From the NCBI GenBank assembly GCA_017445585.1, contig JAFSTX010000064.1, forward strand, positions 1 to 33,532: 33,532 bases of DNA, read 5' to 3'. Of this stretch, positions 10,562-16,690 are shown one piece after another. Position 1 is the stretch's first letter, and each line of letters opens with the position of its first letter. The notes beneath the pieces were generated by a model, which saw nothing but the letters and a program-made list of their open reading frames with translations, was not told the origin of the DNA and ran no database searches. Made by a program: the position numbers and the translations under genes. Origin of the DNA: Lachnospiraceae bacterium. GTDB taxonomy: Bacteria; Bacillota; Clostridia; Lachnospirales; Lachnospiraceae.

Positions 10562-10830
10562 GCTTCCAGGGCCGCCTTTAGTTCTTCCATGCTGGTATAA
10601 CCCTTTACGGAACGGTCGGACGCGATACGCCTTCCTTCCTCAATGGCTGCCGCTGTCACCTCGTTTGGCACATCCAGCTTCAGCGCAAAAGGAATCCCGT
10701 TTTCTCTTATCGTCGTTCTGAGGAACATATTGATTGCAGTAGACATATTCAGTCCCAGCTCGGAAAAAATCCTGTCAGCCTGATTCTTGATTTCCTTATC
10801 GGTTCTGATATTCAGGTTCGTGGTAGCCAT
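10558..10830 (-). CDS. dinJ: RelB/DinJ-family antitoxin
   Basis: A 90-residue antitoxin. The N-terminus (MATTNLNIRTDKEIKNQADR, then LGLNMSTAINMFLR) is the ribbon-helix-helix DNA-binding part that forms a dimer and represses its own promoter. The C-terminal half (about 50-90) would wrap the toxin. The AAGGAGGTG ribosome binding site five bases before the start is the strongest in the region, consistent with an antitoxin made in excess. The toxin gene follows with an ATGA overlap. Confidence 0.94.
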   Translation of the reverse strand: MATTNLNIRTDKEIKNQADRIFSELGLNMSTAINMFLRTTIRENGIPFALKLDVPNEVTAAAIEEGRRIASDRSVKGYTSMEELKAALEA

Positions 10831-10853
10831 GACAACACCTCCTTCGCAATGAT

Positions 10854-10882
10854 ATTGTAGACGTGTTTTCGTCTTTTGTCAA
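10854..10882 (-). promoter_or_regulatory. Toxin-antitoxin promoter with operator between the -35 and -10
   Basis: TTGACA (10877-10882), 17 bases, TACAAT (10854-10859) on the minus strand. An inverted repeat AGACG-6-CGTCT occupies 10859-10874, that is, almost the whole spacer, and is a good candidate for the antitoxin's operator. Confidence 0.8.
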
Positions 10883-10989
10883 TACGTTGTCATTATAATA
10901 TACATGGAATTGATAATTTATATTTCTCATCTCCGCTTTGCTGAGTTGTAATCCGAGGCATTAAGGGAAGCAATTTATGATTTTGTTAC

Positions 10990-11017
10990 TTATTCTATCA
11001 GCATCGCATCGCCGAAG
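10990..11017. repeat. 3' end of queA (right direct repeat)
   Basis: The authentic last 28 bases of queA, partner of the copy at 10197-10224 (25 of 28 identical). The stop codon is included in both. Confidence 0.75.
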
Positions 11018-12015
11018 GAGAAAAACCTGTATTTTTCCTTTACCGCCTCGGCATAGGCCTTCATGATAAGATCACGGCCGGCGAGCGCCGATACAAGCAT
11101 CATCAGCGTGGACTTTGGCAGGTGAAAATTCGTGATCAGGGCGTCGACCATTTTGAATTTATAACCCGGATAGATAAAGATATCCGTATCGCCCGAGCCG
11201 GCGTGTATTACGCCGGCTTCATCCGCGGCTGACTCAAGCGTGCGGCAGCTGGTAGTACCGACGGCAATGATCCGCCCGCCGGCGCTGCGCGTGTCGTTTA
11301 TCAGCTTTGCGGCCGCTTCGTTTACTATATAGAACTCCGTATGCATGTGATGGTCTTCGACCTTGTCCGCCTTTACAGGGCGGAAGGTACCCAGCCCCAC
11401 ATGCAGCGTGACTTCGGCGATATTCACGCCCATGGCGCGTATCTCACCGAGCAGCTCCTTTGTAAAATGCAGGCCCGCTGTGGGAGCGGCCGCCGATCCG
11501 TCAAACTTAGCATACACTGTCTGATAGCGGTCACGGTCCTTGAGCTCGTGCGTGATATACGGAGGCAAAGGCATCTTGCCGAGGCGGTCGAGGATCTCCT
11601 CAAATATGCCTTCATATTTGAAACGTATCAACCTGTTGCCGTCGTCGATCACATCGATGATCTCGCCCATGAGAAGACCGTCTCCAAAGCTGATGATTGT
11701 ACCCTGGCGGGCTTTTTTGCCGGGCTTTACCAGACATTCCCAGGTGGAATCCTCGCGGCGCTTAAGCAGCAGGACCTCGATCGAAGCTCCCGTGCCTTCT
11801 CTCACGCCCATGAGTCTGGCGGGGATGACTCTGGTGTTGTTTATCACAAGGCAGTCGCCCGGCTCGAGATATTCTTTTATTTCGCGAAAGATCCTGTGGT
11901 CAAGCTGTCCGCTGTCCCTGTGAACTACAAGCAGCCGCGAGGACGATCTGTCCTCGATCGGGTCCTGCGCTATCAGCTCCTGCGGCAGTTCATAATCAAA
12001 TTCTTTTACGTCCAT
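10990..12015 (-). CDS. queA: S-adenosylmethionine:tRNA ribosyltransferase-isomerase
   Basis: 341 residues, the normal length of QueA. The enzyme moves the ribosyl part of SAM to 7-aminomethyl-7-deazaguanine in the tRNA wobble position to make epoxyqueuosine. Family signatures are the N-terminal [27 protein letters not shown] near 57-69, DRYQTVYAK followed by G[11 protein letters not shown], [13 protein letters not shown], and the end FFSFGDAML. tgt is not adjacent. The start at 12015 has GGAG nine bases upstream, just after the T-run of the terminator at 12031-12060, so queA has almost no room for a private promoter between that hairpin and its start. Confidence 0.97.
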   Translation of the reverse strand: MDVKEFDYELPQELIAQDPIEDRSSSRLLVVHRDSGQLDHRIFREIKEYLEPGDCLVINNTRVIPARLMGVREGTGASIEVLLLKRREDSTWECLVKPGKKARQGTIISFGDGLLMGEIIDVIDDGNRLIRFKYEGIFEEILDRLGKMPLPPYITHELKDRDRYQTVYAKFDGSAAAPTAGLHFTKELLGEIRAMGVNIAEVTLHVGLGTFRPVKADKVEDHHMHTEFYIVNEAAAKLINDTRSAGGRIIAVGTTSCRTLESAADEAGVIHAGSGDTDIFIYPGYKFKMVDALITNFHLPKSTLMMLVSALAGRDLIMKAYAEAVKEKYRFFSFGDAMLIE

Positions 12016-12030
12016 TTTCCCGTTCTCCGT

Positions 12031-12060
12031 AAAAAAGAGCCCGGTGCTTGACCGGGCTCT
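12031..12060 (-). terminator. Intrinsic terminator between the SH3 protein gene and queA
   Basis: A ten-pair perfect stem (12036-12045 with 12051-12060), a five-base loop and six Ts on the minus strand at 12031-12036. It ends only a few bases before the queA ribosome binding site. Confidence 0.85.
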
Positions 12061-12068
12061 GGTCGTTT

Positions 12069-13394
12069 TTAGTTCGTTCCTGCTGGCTTGTCGTTAGAGA
12101 AGAAGTCCTTCTTGATGTAGGCTGTCGTGCCGTCTTTCAGACAGACTCTGTACCATTCGCTGCCCTTGCCGGTGATCTGGATATAGTCTCCGGTCTTGAC
12201 CGTAGTGACGACCTCAGAATCGGTATTGGGCTGCTTGCGAACATTTACGCCGTCCTTTGTGATATACATCATGGTATCAACGGTCTCGAACTCTCCGGTC
12301 TCGGCAGGAGCCTTTGTAGTAGGGGCCGCGGTAGTCGGGGCTTCCGTTGTAGGCGCGGCAGTGGTCGGAGCTTCGGTAGTAGGCTCAGTAGTTTGTCCGC
12401 CCGGCTCGGCAGTCGCATCGGTCTGTCCGGCTGCATCACCGGACGTTGTCTCCGGATCATCGCCCGCAGCATAAGTACCTGTCAGAACATAAAGATACTC
12501 ATTCAGATTTGAATCCGACTGGGCGGCCTTGACATAATCGTCCTTAACCTCGGCGGCCAGATTCCTGATGGCATCGCACTCGCTGACAAGTCCGATAAAT
12601 TCCTTATACTCGTCAAAAGAAGAGTCGCTCTGCACATTACCTGAAGGAATCAGGCGCAGTTTGCCTTCTCCGTCGGGCCTGACGTAGTGCCCTACCAGGC
12701 CAGGAGCAGGAGTGGCAATATTTTTAAACTTGATCGCATACCTGACGTAAACCACCCACTCTCCGTCGTACTTGCCTTCGGTCATGTAGCAGGTGATATC
12801 TCTGTATCCCTCGATGACGCTTGCTTCGTTAGTCAGAGCAGCTTCGTCGACAGAGACCGCAGGATCCAGGATCTCTTTAAGTGTAAAAGTATCCACCAGT
12901 GTGCGTGAGGAATAGTAGCTGTTGATCAGACTCACGACGTCGGAGTCCTTGTTCATCTGCCAGTCGGCAGTGGTGGGAGCTTCCGTAGTTGTCTCGCCCG
13001 TCGAGTCTGAGGCCGCGGAAATGCCGCTGCTGCCGCCCACGAGTTTTATCGCCAGAAATACGAGTCCTCCAATAATCAGAGCGGCGATCACTATGATAAG
13101 CACAGTTGCTCCGTTGCCTTTCTTTTCGTCGAAGCCGTCGTAGTCATCTTCTTCGTTTTCTTCACGTCTGGGGGTGACTTTGCGGACAGGGCGTACAGGT
13201 GCACTCTGCCTCGGCTCGGCGGGTTCATAATCACCGTCTGCGGCAGCGCTGCCCTCGTTTATCGTATCGGACACCTCCACGGTCTCCGGAATATCCACTT
13301 CGAGATCTTCGAAGTCGTCACTCTCCTTCAGGCCGTCCCAGGCATTTTCAAAATCATCTGTTTCCAGATTGTCCCAATTGTCGTTATTTGTCAT
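12069..13394 (-). CDS. Single-pass membrane protein with extracellular Thr/Pro-rich linker and C-terminal SH3b domain
   Basis: 441 residues counted from the Met at 13394, which has AGGAGA six bases upstream; a Met 19 codons earlier has none. Order of parts: very acidic cytoplasmic N-terminus (1-92), one membrane helix (about 96-118), an unrecognised extracellular region (about 150-310) with repeated Asp and Tyr, a low-complexity linker of [10 protein letters not shown] repeats (about 335-363), and an SH3b domain (about 376-434, with [15 protein letters not shown] and a Trp-Tyr pair at 414-415). SH3b domains in such proteins usually bind cell wall. The function is unknown; anchoring or sensing at the wall is inference. 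It has its own promoter and terminator. Confidence 0.85.
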   Translation of the reverse strand: MTNNDNWDNLETDDFENAWDGLKESDDFEDLEVDIPETVEVSDTINEGSAAADGDYEPAEPRQSAPVRPVRKVTPRREENEEDDYDGFDEKKGNGATVLIIVIAALIIGGLVFLAIKLVGGSSGISAASDSTGETTTEAPTTADWQMNKDSDVVSLINSYYSSRTLVDTFTLKEILDPAVSVDEAALTNEASVIEGYRDITCYMTEGKYDGEWVVYVRYAIKFKNIATPAPGLVGHYVRPDGEGKLRLIPSGNVQSDSSFDEYKEFIGLVSECDAIRNLAAEVKDDYVKAAQSDSNLNEYLYVLTGTYAAGDDPETTSGDAAGQTDATAEPGGQTTEPTTEAPTTAAPTTEAPTTAAPTTKAPAETGEFETVDTMMYITKDGVNVRKQPNTDSEVVTTVKTGDYIQITGKGSEWYRVCLKDGTTAYIKKDFFSNDKPAGTN

Positions 13395-13411
13395 TTTTTC
13401 TCCTGGCATAA

Positions 13412-13433
13412 AATGCTTTTCCGCAAAAGCATT
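13412..13433 (-). other. Leader hairpin before the SH3 protein gene
   Basis: Nine perfect pairs (AATGCTTTT against AAAAGCATT) around a four-base loop, between the promoter and the ribosome binding site of the gene starting at 13394. The few Ts after it are interrupted, so attenuation is only possible. Confidence 0.45.
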
Positions 13434-13454
13434 ATTTAGTAAAAAACTCAAATC

Positions 13455-13483
13455 ATTATATCACCTGCGGCCTTTTTGTACAA
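13455..13483 (-). promoter_or_regulatory. Likely promoter of the SH3 membrane protein gene
   Basis: TTGTAC (13478-13483), 17 bases, TATAAT (13455-13460) on the minus strand. Confidence 0.65.
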
Positions 13484-13551
13484 CCTTTTTGACAAAAAGC
13501 ACCTCAGCCTGCATGTCAGGAATTAAAGTCGTATGCTATTTCGTTTTCCTA

Positions 13552-13560
13552 TGGTATAAT
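13552..13560 (+). promoter_or_regulatory. Extended -10 promoter of the sensor kinase gene
   Basis: TGG directly before TATAAT (13555-13560) makes an extended -10 on the plus strand; no good -35 is seen. The resulting leader of about 105 bases can form two small hairpins (GGTC/GACC near 13584-13600 and TTCCG/CGGAA near 13615-13629). I do not recognise a riboswitch class in it. Confidence 0.55.
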
Positions 13561-13671
13561 CTTTTTGTAGATGTGATTCTGCAGCGGTCCCGGAAAGACC
13601 AGTGACTGTTCTCTTCCGCAACCGGAAACCGATAACGCCATACGAAAAAAGAAAGGCAGCAAGACTGTGTA

Positions 13672-16329
13672 ATGAATACAAAGAGAAACAATTCCATGCG
13701 TATCGCTGTCGTCGGCATAGTAATCGTTATGCTGATCATCATAATAGGCACCGTCTGGATGGGCCAAAGTGCGAGACAGGCCTCCAACGAGGCTGTCAGA
13801 ACAGTCAGCTATTTATACCTCGACGAGCTTGCCGGCCGTCGTGAACAGGTCGTGGCCGATAATCTACGGAGTCGCATTTCAGACATGCAGACGGCACTTG
13901 AACTGATGACCGACGAGGACGTAAGCGATATTTCGCACCTGCGGGCATATCAGGCAAGGATCAAGCGGCTGTTTACACTTCAAAAGTTCGCATTTATTGA
14001 CGAAAACGGACTGATCTATACATCTCTCGGCACCCAGACCGGTGTCGGCGAATACAGTTTTGATTTTAATTCCATAAAAGGCGCTGAAATCTCGATAAAG
14101 AATATGGATAATGCCGACAAGACAGTTATCATCGCCAGGCCGGTCGACGACATCCCCATTAACGGAGAGAAACTTGTCGTCTGTTTTATGGAAATCGACA
14201 TGAAGGATATGCTCTCCGGCGTTTCCATGCAGACACAGGAAGGCAACTATACATTTACCAACATCTATACCAAAGACGGTATAGCGCTGAGCAACACGGT
14301 CCTTGGAGGTCTTGCGGTCGAGGATAATCTGCTTGACGCGCTGTCCCAGGCGGAATATGAAACAGGCTATTCATATGAAAAAGTGCAGCATGACTTCACA
14401 AATCTTCAGAGCGGAGTTACCTCCTTTACATACAAAGGAATCATGGAAACTCTCAGCTATGTCCCTATCGAAGGGACGGACTGGATCCTCACTTATCTGA
14501 TCCGGGAAAGTGTAATCAGCGAACAAGTCGGCGACATTCCCGTCGGCATCGTCAGGCAGAGCATCGTTATGTCAGCACTGACGATGATAATGATGCTTTT
14601 GATTTTCATATATATCATCCTCCAAAACCGGAAAAACACCAGACTCCTTCTCGAAAAAGAGACGGCGAACGCGGAGCTGCGCGGAAAGCAGCAGGAGCTT
14701 GACCAGCGCATCGCGCTGCAAAAGCAGCTCGAAGAGCAAAGTCATACGCTGAGCGACGCGCTTAGCGCTGCCGATCAGGCAAGCAAGGCAAAGACCGTCT
14801 TTTTGTCCAATATGAGTCACGAGATCCGCACTCCGATGAACGCGATCATCGGACTTGACAATATAGCGCTCAACGATCCTGAAACACCCGAAAAGACAAA
14901 AGATTACCTGGTTAAGATAGGAATTGCCGCCGAACACCTTCTGAACCTGATCAACGATATTCTGGATATGTCGCGTATCGAATCGGGGCGTATGAATATA
15001 AAAAACGAGGAATTCTCATTCTCAAAGCTCCTCGAATACATAAACACCCTGATCAGCGGACAGTGCCACGACAAAGGTCTGGAGTATCAATGCCATATAA
15101 AGGGCCATACTGACAATTATTACATAGGCGACAACATGAAACTTCGCCAGCTGCTTATCAACCTTCTCGGCAACGCAGTCAAATTCACGCCCAAAGGAGG
15201 CCGGATCGACTTTGATGTCGAGAGGACAGCACAATATGAAGGAAAGAGCACCATCACCTTCAGAATATCCGATAACGGCATCGGAATAAGCGAAGACTTT
15301 CTCCCTCATATCTTTGATGCTTTTTCACAGGAAGATTCTTCCTCAACCAATAAATACGGCAGCTCAGGACTCGGACTTGCAATCACCAAAAATATTGTGG
15401 AACTTATGAACGGCAATATCAGTGTTGAGAGCAAGAAGGGTGAAGGAACGACGTTTACGGTCGCTGTCACACTTACAGATGCTGCAGAGCATAATACCGA
15501 TTTCGACAGATACAGAATCAATCCAAGCGATATGGTCGTACTTGTCGTGGACGATGACCCCATCGCCTGCGAACATGCAAAACTTGTGCTTGAGAAATCC
15601 GGCATCGCTGCAGAGATTTCATATTCCGGTGCAGACGCTGTCGAAAAAGTCAGACTTCGTCAGGCACGGATGAATCCATATAATCTGATCCTTGTTGACT
15701 GGCAGATGCCGGAGATGGACGGAGTGGAAACTACCAGACGCATCCGCGAGATCGTAGGAAACGAATCAGCCATCGTTATCCTGACGGCATATAAGTGGGA
15801 TGACATACTGGAGGAGGCGACGCAGGCGGGAGTTGACAGTTTTATCGCAAAACCGCTCTTCGCATCAAATGTGCTGGATGAATATGAATCCGCTGTCAAA
15901 CGCAAAAATATTGGCGCTAAGGGCAGCAGTAAAACCACCAATCTGGAGGGCTGCAAAGTTCTCCTGGCCGAAGATGTTGAGATCAATTCGGAAATCATGC
16001 GCGCATTGCTGCAGACGCGTGGAATCGAGGCGGACATCGCTGAGAACGGCAGGATCGCAGTCGAAAAATTCTCCGGGCATCCCGAAGGCTATTACGACGC
16101 TATACTGATGGACATGCGTATGCCCGAAATGGACGGACTTGAAGCGACAAGAGTGATCCGTGCGCTTGATAGGCCCGACGCAGCGACTGTACCGATCATC
16201 GCTCTTACTGCAAACGCTTTTGATGAAGACGTCCAGCGCAGTCTTCAGGCAGGTCTCAATGCTCACCTTTCCAAACCAGTACAGCCGGAGACGCTGTTTG
16301 GCACACTGGAAAGCCTCATCTCCAAATAA
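13672..16329 (+). CDS. Hybrid sensor histidine kinase with two receiver domains
   Basis: 885 residues. Membrane helices at about 9-31 and 298-319 enclose a 265-residue extracellular sensor domain that looks Cache-like by size and position only. A coiled linker leads to the HisKA dimerisation helix with the phospho-acceptor H383 in FLSNMSHEIRTPMNAI. The ATPase domain follows (N-box LINLLGNAVKFTP, DNGIGI, GSSGLGLAI; about 490-610). Receiver 1 has D676 in LILVDWQMPEMDG and receiver 2 has D814 in AILMDMRMPEMDG; each keeps its upstream acidic cluster and the later Lys. No Hpt domain or response regulator gene is adjacent, so the output partner is elsewhere. The start has only a distant AAAGG; Met9 at 13696 is an alternative. 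Confidence 0.94.
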   Translation: MNTKRNNSMRIAVVGIVIVMLIIIIGTVWMGQSARQASNEAVRTVSYLYLDELAGRREQVVADNLRSRISDMQTALELMTDEDVSDISHLRAYQARIKRLFTLQKFAFIDENGLIYTSLGTQTGVGEYSFDFNSIKGAEISIKNMDNADKTVIIARPVDDIPINGEKLVVCFMEIDMKDMLSGVSMQTQEGNYTFTNIYTKDGIALSNTVLGGLAVEDNLLDALSQAEYETGYSYEKVQHDFTNLQSGVTSFTYKGIMETLSYVPIEGTDWILTYLIRESVISEQVGDIPVGIVRQSIVMSALTMIMMLLIFIYIILQNRKNTRLLLEKETANAELRGKQQELDQRIALQKQLEEQSHTLSDALSAADQASKAKTVFLSNMSHEIRTPMNAIIGLDNIALNDPETPEKTKDYLVKIGIAAEHLLNLINDILDMSRIESGRMNIKNEEFSFSKLLEYINTLISGQCHDKGLEYQCHIKGHTDNYYIGDNMKLRQLLINLLGNAVKFTPKGGRIDFDVERTAQYEGKSTITFRISDNGIGISEDFLPHIFDAFSQEDSSSTNKYGSSGLGLAITKNIVELMNGNISVESKKGEGTTFTVAVTLTDAAEHNTDFDRYRINPSDMVVLVVDDDPIACEHAKLVLEKSGIAAEISYSGADAVEKVRLRQARMNPYNLILVDWQMPEMDGVETTRRIREIVGNESAIVILTAYKWDDILEEATQAGVDSFIAKPLFASNVLDEYESAVKRKNIGAKGSSKTTNLEGCKVLLAEDVEINSEIMRALLQTRGIEADIAENGRIAVEKFSGHPEGYYDAILMDMRMPEMDGLEATRVIRALDRPDAATVPIIALTANAFDEDVQRSLQAGLNAHLSKPVQPETLFGTLESLISK

Positions 16330-16334
16330 GCTGC

Positions 16335-16362
16335 CCGGCGAACTTCCGACAGGTTCGAATCC
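16335..16362 (+). repeat. tRNA T-arm-like 28-bp direct repeat, copy 1
   Basis: Identical over 28 bases to 16516-16543. It ends in GGTTCGAATCC, the T-loop consensus, and is followed by bases that resemble a tRNA 3' acceptor strand (CGGGTAC). The arm would pair as a T-stem only if one extra A is bulged out, so it is not part of a working tRNA. Confidence 0.8.
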
Positions 16363-16374
16363 GTCCGGGTACAA

Positions 16375-16399
16375 AAAAACCGCCTTATCGGCGGTTTTT
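16375..16399 (+). terminator. Bidirectional terminator after the sensor kinase gene
   Basis: AAAAACCGCC (16375-16384) pairs with GGCGGTTTTT (16390-16399) around TTATC. T-runs exist on both strands, so it can end the kinase transcript on the plus strand and anything reading through from the tRNA-Arg side. Confidence 0.85.
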
Positions 16400-16401
16400 A
16401 T

Positions 16402-16455
16402 GTGCCCGGCGGGCAAAGCGGGCGAAGCGCTGCCAGCGGCAGATACAGCGAGCAC
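16402..16455 (-). pseudogene. Probable decayed tRNA gene with intact acceptor ends
   Basis: On the minus strand this 54-base stretch begins GTGCTCG and ends CCCGCCGGGCAC, exactly the acceptor and T-stem ends of the intact tRNA-Arg at 16584-16657, so the seven-pair acceptor stem is kept. The inside is replaced: no D-arm, anticodon arm or T-loop is seen, only a CTGCC/GGCAG hairpin. Confidence 0.55.
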
Positions 16456-16461
16456 GCTTTG

Positions 16462-16517
16462 GGATGACGTCCAATGAAACGATCCGCTCTGCGGGCGTTG
16501 AATCGCTGACGTCATCC
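16462..16517. other. 56-base long-range stem-loop of unknown role
   Basis: GGATGACGTC (16462-16471) pairs perfectly with GACGTCATCC (16508-16517); inside, AACG/CGTT (16478-16481 with 16496-16499) and CCGC/GCGG (16484-16487 with 16491-16494) continue the stem around a TCT loop. It abuts the second 28-bp repeat. Confidence 0.6.
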
Positions 16518-16543
16518 GGCGAACTTCCGACAGGTTCGAATCC
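16516..16543 (+). repeat. tRNA T-arm-like 28-bp direct repeat, copy 2
   Basis: Identical to 16335-16362. The following bases (CGGAGGGCACAC) resemble the 3' end of the tRNA-Arg on the other strand, so this copy and the tRNA form an imperfect inverted repeat around the terminator at 16556-16580. Confidence 0.8.
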
Positions 16544-16555
16544 CGGAGGGCACAC

Positions 16556-16580
16556 AAAAGAGGCGCCCTTGGGTGCCTCT
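16556..16580 (-). terminator. Terminator of tRNA-Arg (and of pnp)
   Basis: AGAGGCGCCC (16559-16568) pairs with GGGTGCCTCT (16571-16580) with one mismatch; on the minus strand it is followed by TTTT at 16556-16559. The tight central turn must open at least one pair. Confidence 0.7.
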
Positions 16581-16583
16581 TAG

Positions 16584-16657
16584 TGTGCCCGGCGGGATTC
16601 GAACCCGCAGCCTTCAGAGTCGGAGTCTGATGCGATATCCAATTTCGCTACGAGCAC
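16584..16657 (-). tRNA. tRNA-Arg, anticodon CCG
   Basis: A 74-base cloverleaf on the minus strand: acceptor GTGCTCG/CGGGCAC (one G-T pair), D-stem GCGA/TCGC, anticodon stem TCAGA/TCTGA with loop CTCCGAC (anticodon CCG, reads CGG), variable loop AGGCT, T-stem GCGGG/CCCGC with loop TTCGAAT, discriminator A. CCA is not encoded. It begins 33 bases after the pnp stop with no strong terminator between, so it may be processed from the pnp transcript. Confidence 0.96.
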
Positions 16658-16664
16658 GAGCGGG

Positions 16665-16682
16665 GGCGGCGCTGAAGCCGCC
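16665..16682 (-). other. Hairpin after pnp
   Basis: GGCGGC (16665-16670) pairs with GCCGCC (16677-16682), without a T-run. It probably protects or pauses the pnp message rather than ending it. Confidence 0.4.
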
Positions 16683-16690
16683 GGCCGGTT

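Noticed and set aside
12016-12068. preQ1 riboswitch before queA
   Set aside because: The hairpin there is a plain terminator with a long perfect stem; no preQ1 pseudoknot sequence is seen.
12295-12400. CRISPR-like short repeats
   Set aside because: The repetition is the coding sequence of [10 protein letters not shown] protein repeats, without spacers.
13561-13671. Cyclic-di-GMP riboswitch before the sensor kinase
   Set aside because: Only two small hairpins are visible; the conserved core of the GEMM class is absent.
16335-16543. Functional plus-strand tRNA genes at the two T-arm copies
   Set aside because: Neither copy has a D-arm, anticodon arm or 5' acceptor strand, and the T-stems pair only with bulges.
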